NCBI GenBank assembly: GCA_016647705.1
Contig: JAENRU010000483.1
Coordinates: 434,001 to 498,000 of the forward strand
DNA length: 64,000 nucleotides
Reading direction: 5' to 3'
DNA from: Eucommia ulmoides
Taxonomy: Eukaryota; Streptophyta; Magnoliopsida; Garryales; Eucommiaceae
Made by a program: the position numbers and the translations under genes. Below the pieces are notes generated by a model. The model was not told the DNA's origin. It made no database searches and saw only the letters and a program-made list of their open reading frames with translations. This document shows, one piece after another, positions 33,682 through 44,274 of the stretch (position 1 is the first letter of the stretch; the number at the start of each line of letters is the position of its first letter).

Positions 33682-36290
33682 CTCCTCTTTCTCTCTATTC
33701 AATTTCACCACAACCACTGGATACGACCAACCATATTCCTCACCCGCATAGATCCATCCCCCGAGTAACTTTGTCTACCACCGCGCACCTATCTACCTCT
33801 CTCGTATCTCTCTCTCTCTGTATATATATATATTGTGTTTTGGTGTGGTTTAACATCCCAATCACCGCTCCATGTTGCCTCTGCTAGTATTCGAGACCTT
33901 TAGCATATTCTCAATTTCTTCCAAACGGTCCATGAGTCGTGCTAATGCATTGACATCGGCATTGGCATTGTCTTCTCCATTTGAAGCACACTGTCACGAG
34001 CTCACATTTTCGTAGTGGCATCGATCATCCAGTGCGGCGTCCCAACGCGTTCGTTGCATGGGGGTAAGACTGTAGACCACCTTGTCAACACGCGGTCCGT
34101 GACAACACCCTCATTCAACAAGGGCTCATTCAACTTCAAAAAATAGAATTTTCACCAAGATAATTTTTCAAAAAAATTAAAAATTTCCAATTGGATATCC
34201 TTAATTGAAAATTTCAAGGCCAATTTAGTGAATTGGGTTTCATATTTTTAATTTAGAAACTTAGGAGCCAAAATAAAATTTACAAATAATTTGGTTTTGG
34301 GTTCAACTAGCCTAATTGGGAGCATATTTTTAAAAATAGAATAAGTTTTAAGGATAGTCAATTGAATTTTGAAGAATTAATTTATATTGGGGACTTTTGA
34401 TGGCGAGCTTGTTTCCTAGTTTAGCTATTCTTCCTGTCTTTTCTTTATTCTTTATTCTACCGTGTAATAGTAGTACAAGCCATGCTAATATATGTATACG
34501 TGACGCCGTTATTATCCATTGAACATGTATTAAAGAAGTAGATCAAATCAAATATTTTTTGATGTACATGTTTTAAAGGTAATATTTGGTACCTGAGATT
34601 GGACAAAAAATTAGAATAGTCATAGGAATAATTATTTCATTTATATATTTGGTACATTAGATTAAATTTCATTCTCATTATCAAATATTTGCTAAAATAT
34701 GAGATTAACCAATAATCCCAAGATAAATTTTATTCATTTATCGACCAAAAAACACGACCAACACCCAATATTAAAATGAGAATGAAATTTAAATAAATTA
34801 TTATTTTATTCCATAAAAATTTAGTTAAATGACTATTTTCTCCCTTGAATTTCTAACAAATATATCTCTTAATTTTTTATTTTTTCATTATTTTCCTCCC
34901 CTTCTTTCATTCTCCCTAAACTATCTTTTCTAGCGAGAATCCAATTGGTGGTGCCAGACTCTTTCTCTCTCTCCTCAGCACTACCGCCCCCACCACTTGT
35001 TAATTGCCTCCCTCTACTCTTCTTCATTTTTTTCTTCTCTCTATCTTTCTTCTATATATATACCTCTTATCTAGAACTTCATTTAGTTTATGTTCATGTA
35101 TTCTCTATTTAAAGAAATTATATATTTTTCAAGTGAAGACTTTATTGTATATATACATTCTGTTCTTGATTTATTCCCCACAATACTAACCAAATAATTG
35201 AATGAGAATGGTCATTTCTTTACCATGCCTAATTTCTTCTATCACTAAATATAGAAATGATAATGATTGTTCTATTCCATCATCATAATAACTCCAATTC
35301 TATTTTCATTGCATTTTATTGTGGCTTATCAAAAACAAAGTAAGAGTCTTGTTAATGAATGATTCCTCATCTCTTTTCTATAAATTAAGATCATATTTAT
35401 TTAGTGTTTTTGTTCTCAAGAAGATTATGAAACAAAAGCCAAAATAAAAAAATAAAAAAAAACATTTTCGTCATAATTCTAAATTTTAAGAAAAAATTCC
35501 ATACTTCTATTTTAGTTTTAATTTTTAAAAGTATTTCTACCTTAGTTTCTTGTATTTTTAATTAAATTTGAGAAGAAAGAAATTGATGCAATTTTGTCTA
35601 TGAAGATTAAATTTCATCAGCATGCATACAAATTTAATTTTAAAAACAGGAATTATTGACAAAAATCATCAACATTAATGGAAATTGTGATTTTGCACTT
35701 TCAGTCCATAGTAAAGGGGACATGCTTATTTTGAATTGTATTAAGAAAATCTTCAATCTCATTGTAAATCCAAACATGTAGATCAATTATTCCATTTCAA
35801 TCACGAAGATCCTGAAAGGAAATGATATTTTCATTAAGAGAATAAACACAAGGGACAACATAGTACATTGAATCACTAATGTTCCACTTCACAATTGCTA
35901 GATTCACACGTCAAAAATATGGGGATTAGTACAAATGGATTATTGTGCTAGTGGAAGATTGTTGGAGACAAGTCCTAGTCGATCTAAGTTTCTTTTTTTA
36001 TTTCCAGCGAAGTATATAGAGAAAACTGATGGCCAAAAAGTTCTCCAATAAACGGACCTTAGAACAAAGAGATGAAGGGGCTTTGTGGCTTCGATTACCA
36101 TTGATCTCTGAATAATAGTGGGGGAGGTTGATGAAGGTGAGAGTCGTCAATCTTCATGGCGTAAAATTAGTGTTTTTCGTCTATATTGCTGTCACGTGAG
36201 CATTTTGTCTTGGTCATTTTATCTGAAATGTTGGCCAGAAGAAGGAAGACGAACAGAGCGTTGGTGAAGAAGATTTAAAAAAACATAAAA

Positions 36291-36503
36291 ACAATTACAC
36301 TATTAACCCTTAAGTTATTGAAAAATATCAAAATAGTCCCTATTGAAAAATTTAAGGGTATAAACGGCATTTCACATTAATTAATAGAAAACTTAACAGT
36401 TGCACTTTAGTCCACAAGCATAGGGGGTAAGTGGTGAAGAAAATACTTCAAGGGGATAAAATGCAAAATGGTCTAACCACGGAGGGTAAAGTATAATTAA
36501 CCC
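36291..36503. mobile_element. Small fold-back TIR element (MITE)
   Basis: About 213 bp from AATTACACTATTAACCC to AAAGTATAATTAACCC. It has the same right terminus and layout as the 22,498-22,693 unit (GGGGGTAAGTGGTGA, then GGTAAAGTATAATTAACCC). Flanked by TTAA-containing sequence. Confidence 0.65.
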
Positions 36504-36805
36504 TTAAATAGATTATATATATATATAAAAAAAAAAAAAAAGTAGATTATTATATTAGATATTAAATTTTTAATTAATTTTTAAAATAATCTTTTATATA
36601 ACTTGGAAAATAAATATTAATTAATATACCAAACAATATACATCAATAGTTTATAAAAATTAAAAATTTAATAAATATATTAATTTAAAAAAAATTGATT
36701 TTTTAAAATTTTGTAAACTTTTTAAGGGAAATATTATCATTTAAGCCTATATTAAATATCGTTTTACTACTACATTCCAAGTAGTTTAGACTAGTCCAAA
36801 AACTA

Positions 36806-37571
36806 ATGTTTTTAAAACCGGACCGAACATCAAATCGGAAGAGTTACCGGGTCATGGTTCACCGGTTCAATCGACAGGTGAACCGCGGTTGAACCGTGAC
36901 ATCATAATTACGTGATTAGTATATATATATAAACACAATTAAGAACAATCAAATAAACAACCAGTCATGAAATCCTCCCCCAAATTAAACAAATTAAATA
37001 TTTATTATTATTATTTAATCTAAATTTGACATAGAGACAATTATAACCTGGAACTAATAAAGAGACAATATACTGCAACTATTCTAAAAGATATTTATCA
37101 AACTAATAATGACTGAAAGTGCAACTATTCTTAGACTATTCACTTACATCAGTCGTTTCACTTTCATCTTCGAAACCTAGCATCCAATTTCAGTCGCCCA
37201 CCATTTTCAATTTTCGCTGCCATAAAATTCTTAATCTTAGCCATTCCTATTGTGGATCTCGTCCCTTCCCCTGTTTTCCTGTCGGATCTCAGCCAGTTGC
37301 AGGGGTGGAGCTCGACGGCGGACCAGATTCGGAAGAGAGAGGTAAGAAGAATGTCGACTATAGCAGATAATGCGAGGCCAGAAATCGAAAATGTCAAAAA
37401 CTCATCCAGTTCAGTTCAAACCATTCCGGTTCACCGGTTTGACGGTCGAACCTGTTCGAACCGCCCGGTTGGACGGTTATTAGGGTAAAACGGTTCTAGG
37501 TGATTTCCGGATTGGAATCAGAACCGGTCGACGGTTCAACTGGCCGAACTGATCCGATTTTTAAAACATTG
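36806..37571. mobile_element. 766-bp TIR element with 10-bp target duplication
   Basis: CCAAAAACTA at 36796-36805 is repeated at 37572-37581, and copy A (near 24,880) has this site once, without insertion. Ends are inverted: AATGTTTTTAAAACCGGA at the left and the complement of CAATGTTTTAAAAATCGGA at the right. The subterminal regions are full of ACCGG/CCGGT and GGTTCAA/TTGAACC inverted motifs. An inner block at 37,119-37,400 includes an exon-like frame ending at AGAGAGGTAAGAA, but no domain was recognised. TSD length suggests a Mutator-like origin. Confidence 0.85.
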
Positions 37572-37627
37572 CCAAAAACTACCATTAATTAACGTTAATT
37601 ATAAATATATCAGTAATGAATAGCTTA

Positions 37628-37628
37628 T

Positions 37629-37687
<59 letters not shown>
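37628..37687. repeat. TA microsatellite
   Basis: About 30 uninterrupted TA units, absent from copy A at the matching site near 24,935. Confidence 0.97.
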
Positions 37688-37692
<5 letters not shown>

Positions 37693-38135
37693 CAAAATAT
37701 TTAGATTGTAATTTCTACCAATTTCTAAATTCTATACCTATAGTATCTTGTTGGATGGTCATGGATAGAGTTTGCAACAATTAAAAAATAGTTCAATCGT
37801 CAACTTCTCTTAAATCGCAAAATAACACCTACAAAATGTGTATATATCTATTCTTGTATAACTAATTCTTTTGTGTTAGTATTTTCAATTCCTATTTCAA
37901 GGTTTTGATTCGAGGTTAATGATACGCATCAATTTGTCATTATTTAAAAAAAAAAATGGAGTAAAAAAATGTCTATTTGTTGTTTAATTACTTGCCATAA
38001 TAGTGCTCCAATCTTCGACACCTTTTGAGAAATTATTTATACGTATTACATCAATTTAATTCTAACAATAAATCTGAACTTATTATCATCGGAAAAGGGA
38101 AATTAATATATACGAAAGATATAACATTTCAATCA

Positions 38136-39260
38136 TCACTGTAGATTTGGTTTGAGTGAAACTAGGCTCTCCTTGTACATCATTGCTCTCATTGTTTCTG
38201 AACAGCCATAAATCCCAAATTGCTGAATTTGTTGAGTAGTAAGATTGCATGACACCATTTGTCCATCGGTTGTTTGGAGAAGAAGCTCACTATCCTTCCA
38301 AAACATCATAGGGCATGTGAGTCTCAAAAGAGGCCCGATGGTAAATTGCTTCGTCCAAGATGATTCTACACCATATTCAGTCATCACCCATATCTCAAAA
38401 CATTTATCCACGGTTTCACGATAAAGTATTAAGGCAAGGGTCTCATTTAAGATTGCAAGTGACTTGCATCTCCCATCTTGGTAGGAGCAGGCCTTTCCAA
38501 TTTGAATCTCTTGAAACACTTCTTTGCCCATGTGGAAAGAAAGGATTGCCTCATGGTTTACATCGTTGTCTGTGTACCAATGAAAAGCTCCATTGAATAA
38601 TGTCGCAAAACAATCAGAGTACCAAACAAAAGGTATAACAACATCAAGTTTTCTCCAAGAATCTGTGCTAAGATTGTATATCTGGGCTGTGTCAGAATCA
38701 AATAAATATGTGTCTTCGTCATCATAATAATAAAGTCGTATTAACCTAATCACCTTGTAGTTATTTGTGGTTGGATCAAAGCCAAATCCCACATGTGTTG
38801 AGTTCACCCTTATACCATATGGATAAACAAAATGCATAGGAGGAGTAATGATCTTGAACTCTCTTGTTGAAGGGTTACATAATAAAATTATAGTTGTATA
38901 AGTATTTGTTATGCATACGATGCCATTTGAAGGTCCTAAAAATAATGATATGTATTTGGTATCAAAAAATGGTATCTCTAAATTAGATGACCTGCTATGC
39001 AAGTCGTTGTTGGCAGTGGTGGTGATGGTGTTAATTAGAGATTCATTTGAGAAGAAGGACAAAACACTTTTGTTGTCACGTTTAAGGTAATGTTTAACGA
39101 TGACACATTGATTTTGGTTCTCGTGAAAATGTTTCGCGATGAATGTAGGGCTTTTTAATAGAGCATACCAATTTTTGCAAACACAATTGAAACGCATCAA
39201 TGATTTTGCTGATAATTTTGATAGGATGTCTATGATCACGTCTTTTGATACATATTCCAT
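38136..39260 (-). CDS. SLF-like F-box protein (S-locus F-box type)
   Basis: Single-exon, intact, 374 residues from the ATG at 39260. The open frame extends 45 codons further upstream to an ATG at 39395 with a hydrophobic start (LIILIALTFVCIYNLLF). I prefer 39260 because it puts the F-box at the very N-terminus, as in this family. F-box: VSKDVIIDILSKLSAKSLMR, then CVCKNWYALLKSPTF. F-box-associated domain: LGPSNGIVCIT, LLCNPSTREF, VGFGFDPTTNNYKVIRL, YNLSTDSWRKLD, FNGAFHWYTDN, DKCFEIWVMTEYGVESSWTK, LLLQTTDGQMVSCNL, MYKESLVSL. These blocks, the spacing and the length fit SLF/SFB proteins, which act in SCF E3 ubiquitin ligases and in S-RNase self-incompatibility recognise non-self S-RNases. Related F-box proteins outside the S locus look similar, so the S-locus role is inference. 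The paralogue at 25,316 is broken. Confidence 0.9.
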   Translation of the reverse strand: MEYVSKDVIIDILSKLSAKSLMRFNCVCKNWYALLKSPTFIAKHFHENQNQCVIVKHYLKRDNKSVLSFFSNESLINTITTTANNDLHSRSSNLEIPFFDTKYISLFLGPSNGIVCITNTYTTIILLCNPSTREFKIITPPMHFVYPYGIRVNSTHVGFGFDPTTNNYKVIRLIRLYYYDDEDTYLFDSDTAQIYNLSTDSWRKLDVVIPFVWYSDCFATLFNGAFHWYTDNDVNHEAILSFHMGKEVFQEIQIGKACSYQDGRCKSLAILNETLALILYRETVDKCFEIWVMTEYGVESSWTKQFTIGPLLRLTCPMMFWKDSELLLQTTDGQMVSCNLTTQQIQQFGIYGCSETMRAMMYKESLVSLKPNLQ

Positions 39261-39597
39261 CTTCAAATTTTTAGAGGGAGATGGTAAGAGGAGACTTTTC
39301 AATCCTTTAAGCCTATCTTTCTTGAAATATTTCTTTACAAAAAGAAGATTATATATACACACAAACGTTAATGCAATTAATATTATTAATGACATTATAT
39401 ATACTATTTAATAGGGTGATCCACACAAACACTTGTCACTAAATTTTCAAAAATAAATAAATAAATTTTATTTTATTTGTAATTTTAATTTATTACTTTC
39501 TACAATTTGGAACGAAACATACTTTGAAAACTTTTTTTTTTTTACGGATTAAATTTCATGATCAAACTCATCATAATCTAATCTATATCTATGTAAG

Positions 39598-40570
39598 AAA
39601 CTAAAATGGGAAGACTACTCTTGAGAATAAAAGAGAGCTCATAAAACCTCTTTTATTGATTCTTTTTAATTGTTTTCTTTAATATTTTATTTAAATAAAA
39701 TTTTCAAATATTATATATCATTAGTATAGTGATTTGAGTGAATTTAATTGTTATTTATTTTTAATATAGGTTCGATGAATTGTATATATATATATATATA
39801 TATTTAAAATGGTGAGATTTTCCTATTGAATAAAATAATTCTTAAATAAATAACAAAAAACTATACTAAATTTTTTAATTTTAATAATTTTTTTTATATT
39901 CTTTATTTCTCATATAACTATTGATAGAAATAATGAAACTAAAATTGGAAGATTATACTTGAGAATAAAAGAGAGTTCACAAAACTTTTTTTCTTGATTC
40001 ACTTTAATTGTTTATTTGAATAAGTTTTAAATATTATTTATCATTAATATAGTGATTTGAGTGAATTTAATTGTTATTTATTATTAATATGGTAGGTTCA
40101 ATAGTAAATATTTATTATTAATATAGTAGATTTTTCTTTTAAATGAATAACAAAAAACTATTCCAAACTTTTAAATTTTAATAATTTTTTTACATTCTTT
40201 ATTTTTCATATAATTGTTGATAGAAGTAATGAGACTAAAATTGGAAGACTACACTTGAAAATAAAAGAGAGTCCACCGACCCTCTTTTCTCTTTAATATT
40301 TTATTTAAATAAGTTTTAAATATTAAATTTATCATTAATATAGTGATTTGAGTGAATTTAATTTTTACTTATTATTAATATAGTAGGTTCAATAAATTGT
40401 AAATATATTTTTTTTTATATTTAAAATAGTGAGATTTTCCTTTTGAATAAAATATTTTTTTTTTAAATAAAAAACTAAAAGCTATGCTACATTTTTTTTA
40501 ATTATAGTGCCAAAAAAAAAAAATATTTTTTAATATTCTTTGTTTCTCATATAGGGTTGATAGAAGTAAC
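39598..40570. repeat. Three tandem AT-rich units of about 300-340 bp
   Basis: Units start at about 39598, 39936 and 40232 with AAACTAAAATTGGAAGACTA and end with CTCATAT...GTTGATAGAAGTAA. Each includes GAATAAAAGAGAGTTCAC, a TTTAAATAAGTTTTAAATATT stretch and AGTGATTTGAGTGAATTTAA. It lies directly upstream of the intact F-box gene. Copy A keeps only part of one unit (26,465-26,660). Confidence 0.85.
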
Positions 40571-42535
40571 AAAAAAAAGTAATTTTTATTTTGATGCAAC
40601 CAATTTCGTATACAAAATGAGTTGAAAATTGATAAATACAATAAAAAGTTGAAAATAGCAATTAAAAAAAAAATGGGAAATTCCTCCAAAGGTCCCATCC
40701 TATAAAAACATCATTTTATGGAGTCCTGTAACAGTAATTTTTTTACACATGAAATGAGACTTAGAAAGTGGTTTTTTGAAATCTTGGGATTTCTAAAAAA
40801 GTTTCCCTTAAAAAATCTACAAGCCCACTATTTTTGAATTTGATTAAATTTATTACTAAATAAAATCGTGTACGAAAACTTTGCAAAATAATTCTAAAAA
40901 TATAACTAAATCAAATAGTTTATGCGAACAATAACCAAATTTCATAAAAAAAAATGTAGTCCTTTTAATATTTTAAAATTTAAATAATACAGCAACAAGT
41001 ACCCTTTAAATAATAAAAAAAAATACTATAAAAAAAATATCATTTGATTCCAAAAGTAATAAAAAATAGAAATGGAAATGTATATATTTTTTAGATCAAC
41101 AATATTTATTTCTTAGAACAATTTTAAAATTAAAACTTCGCACCAATTACTCTTTAAATACTCAAAGAAAATATAACAACTATAATTTGATCCAAAACTA
41201 ATAAAAGAATAAAATTGAAAATGTATTATATAAAAAATTGAAAATAAAAACCGATTTTGACCAAAATTATAATTCTTGACTAGAAAATAGAAACTAATTG
41301 TAAACAACATAATTATTTTTAAAAAACAATATTTGAAAAAGTAAGAAAATTGGAAAAAAACAATCTAGGAACTGATTTACTTATTATTTATTATTTTATG
41401 AAAATAAATATGAGTGATAAACATTAACAGTGTTTGAAGTTGAATTTAATTGTTTTTTAGGTTACAATTTTTATTTTAATTTTTCAGCATTAAAATTTAG
41501 TTTTTTTTCTATAATTTTAAAAATATTATTAATAATAAAATTAAAAGATCAATTACACATTGTGTGTAATATTCAAATAAATATATATATATATATTATA
41601 TAATTTTTTTCCTAGACTCACATGATATATGTGATTTAAAACTAGTACAATAACTAAAACCGGAAGCACTTATTCTAAATTTACAAGAGCTCTTTGTTGT
41701 TATTTATTTTCATTTTTGTTATGATTATTTTTGCATTATATCATTTTCTCTCTTTTAATCTTTTCTTTAGTGAATTTAAATGCATTAATGTGGAGAGTTC
41801 CTAATATATTTTTATTGTCAATTAATGTTTCGATAATAATTATCATCTCATTCATTTCTTTATATGCTAATTTTCTTCATTAACATTTTGTATTCCTAAC
41901 GGATGCATCTATATTTATATATGTATATATTTTTGACATATGTCGCGATTGTAGAAGACATTAAGATAAAAAAGTTTTCAATTGGTTTCAATGGACATAC
42001 AAAATAATTTATTAAACCATGTTTTGTTATTCCTTTTTTTTTTTTTTTTTTTTTTTCTGAAAAAATCACATGTTTTAATTTGAAATATAAATTTATCAAT
42101 ACAATGAAGATTTTAAGTGTTTTTTTTTTAAACGTTTTTTTTAATTAAGTTTATATGTCTAAAATATTCACCAATGAAAAATTAAATTGCATTAAAACAA
42201 GTATAGAAAAAACACCTAAAAGTAATATTAAAAATTAGACAATATTTTTAAAAAAAATACAAAGATCCCTTACTATTTCAAAGATTAAAACCAAAACGTC
42301 TTTAGTGTTAAATAAATACGTAATAGGTTAAATTTTAAATTTTATATAAATATGTAATATATAGTGTTTTTTTTTTTTTTTTTTTTTTTTTTTTTCAATT
42401 TTTCAATCAATAATTATTGCTAATTTTTGGAATGAGGAGATGGTAAAGTATAATTTTCAAAAAATGGAGGGGTTTTTTTAAATATTTTTGGATTCATACT
42501 AAACTAGGAGTATAAGAGCATGTAATTATCATGCA
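40571..42535. other. AT-rich spacer, no gene
   Basis: No ORF with recognisable content. Poly(T) runs at about 42,031-42,057 and 42,367-42,395, and a TA run at 41,580-41,600. A phrase at 40,770-40,812 (ATCTTGGGA, AAAAGTTTCCCT) recurs at 18,634-18,655, just outside copy A, and may mark duplication breakpoints. Confidence 0.5.
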
Positions 42536-44274
42536 TGTTGGTCCAAATGTGGCTTTTGCTTGTCACATGTTGTGCATGTGGGGGTGCACTTAAATTATTC
42601 TTTCTAATTGGCTTGTAAAGAGATCAAATGATAAGTAGCCCACGTGAATTTCATTATTAAAAAATTTGAATAATTGTGCATTAATTATTAATTGAGGGAA
42701 ATTTGGTTGGTGAAGCCCACACTTGCATAGGGGTTCCTTCGTAATCAATTTAAGGGCGGCCAAGATCTCAAGTATTGAAAAGGCCGAACTAAGGGCTCCG
42801 AGCACCCTTAGTTCGGCTAATCATCAAATGGGAGGCTCAAAACTTCCATGAGGGTCAGGGCTCCTTCATGATTAACTTAAGGGGGGCGAAACTCCTAAGT
42901 ATTGAAAAGAGGCTGAGCTAAGGTCTCTTAGCACCCTCAGCTGGGCTAGTCATCAAATGGGATGCTCAAAACCATCAGTTTGGCCAATCACTGAGTGGAA
43001 GCCTCAACGCCGTCATGGAGAACACAAGGCCGAGTTGAGAGCTCCGATCACCCTCAGCTTGGCAGACTCTCGTATGGAAGCTTCAACGCCACCCAGAAGG
43101 AAGAGAGGCCAAGCTAAGGGCTCCGAGCACCCTCAGCTCGGCTGAAACCCATAAAGGAGTCCTAAAGCTTTACTGAGGACCGTGACATCGAGCTGAGGGC
43201 TCCAAGCACCCTCAGATCGGCGGGCCCTTATTTGGAAGTCTCATCACTGCCCTAGAGGCAACAAGGTTGAGTTGAGGGCTCTCAGCACCCTCAGCTCGAT
43301 AAATTAACCAAGGGGAGGCCTAAATCTGTCATGGAAATAAAGTGCCGAGATGAGGGATCCGAGCACCCACAGGTTGGATGAACCTCCTAAAGGACTCCTA
43401 ACTCAGCCATGAAGATAAAGTGCTGAGATGAGGGATCCGAGCACCTTCAGCTTAGATGACCCTCCAAAGAGACTCCCAAATTTGCCATGAAGAACGACAA
43501 CAATAAGCTGAGGGCTCTGAGCACCCTCAGATCGGATGATCCTCCAAAGTGAAGCTCAAATCCAACATGAAGAATGACAACGTCGAGCTGAGGTCTCTGA
43601 GCACTCTCAGCTCGGTTGGCCCTCCAATGAAGGATCTAAATCCACCAAGGAATAAAAGATGCTGAGCTAAGGGCTTCAAGCACCCTCAGCTCGGCTGAGT
43701 GCCAGATGGAAGATCTAGAACTGACCTGATGTTCATTGTTTCGAGCTAAGGGCTCCAAGCACCCTCATCTCATATGATCGTCACAGGGAGAGACTCAAAA
43801 CTATCCTGACGTTCTTTTTACCTCATACTCGGTTAAAGGGGATAAAATGATCCATTCGTCTCCATTTCAAGTAAGCCGGCCCATGGACTTCTACTAGTGG
43901 GCCCAAAATCTCGGTCTAAATACTTAGGACCCCTATTTATAAGCTCATTGGTCGCCTACCAGATTAGGCTAATTAATTGAGTTGGAGTCCCTAATTCGAA
44001 GGCGCTAATCGAGCCCTACTCTCCATATAACTTCTAGGCATCTATTGCCACCAAGTATTAGCTTCTTATTTATTCAAGATCAATATTAGCCTTCACCCTT
44101 GAATTTCACGCTGGAGGGATTTCACCAAGCACAACCTTGGTGAGCCTATGTGTAGGTACTCGGAGTGTGGACTTGGAGCTTAGCGTGGAGTTCAGAATAA
44201 AGTCTGAAGAGGAGTTCAATATGGAGCCCGGAAAGGATCTCAGGTCGGGGTCCAAAGAAGATCTCAACTGGAGT
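42536..44274 (+). repeat. LTR with palindromic tandem array, copy 2
   Basis: Begins TGTTGGTCC near 42536 and matches copy 1 (26,966-28,688) in inverted orientation: array 42,785-43,800, then 43,860-44,270 matching 27,540-27,105. The last 130-140 bp seen in copy 1 are missing because the SIRE-like LTR starts at 44275. The start of this copy (42,536-42,780) shows the part lost from copy 1. Non-coding. Confidence 0.72.
42785..43800. repeat. Second palindromic tandem array (about 79-bp units)
   Basis: Repeated GAGCTGAGGGCTCCGAGCA / CCCTCAGCTCGG units, about a dozen, spaced mostly 75-85 bp. Variants keep arm pairing in many units, for example GATGAGGGATCCGAGCACC. Orientation is opposite to the 27.6-28.7 kb array. 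Confidence 0.92.

Larger units (their letters stand above)
33448..39900. repeat. Segmental duplication copy B
   Basis: Collinear with 18,660-26,660. Copy B lacks the 2.1-kb TIR element, keeps the full F-box gene, and alone carries the 766-bp element at 36,806-37,571 and a TA microsatellite at 37,628-37,687. Divergence by eye is around ten to fifteen percent in non-coding parts. Confidence 0.9.

Noticed and set aside
33624..33887. ORF beginning with alternating Cys-Val
   Set aside because: Pure translation of a TG microsatellite.
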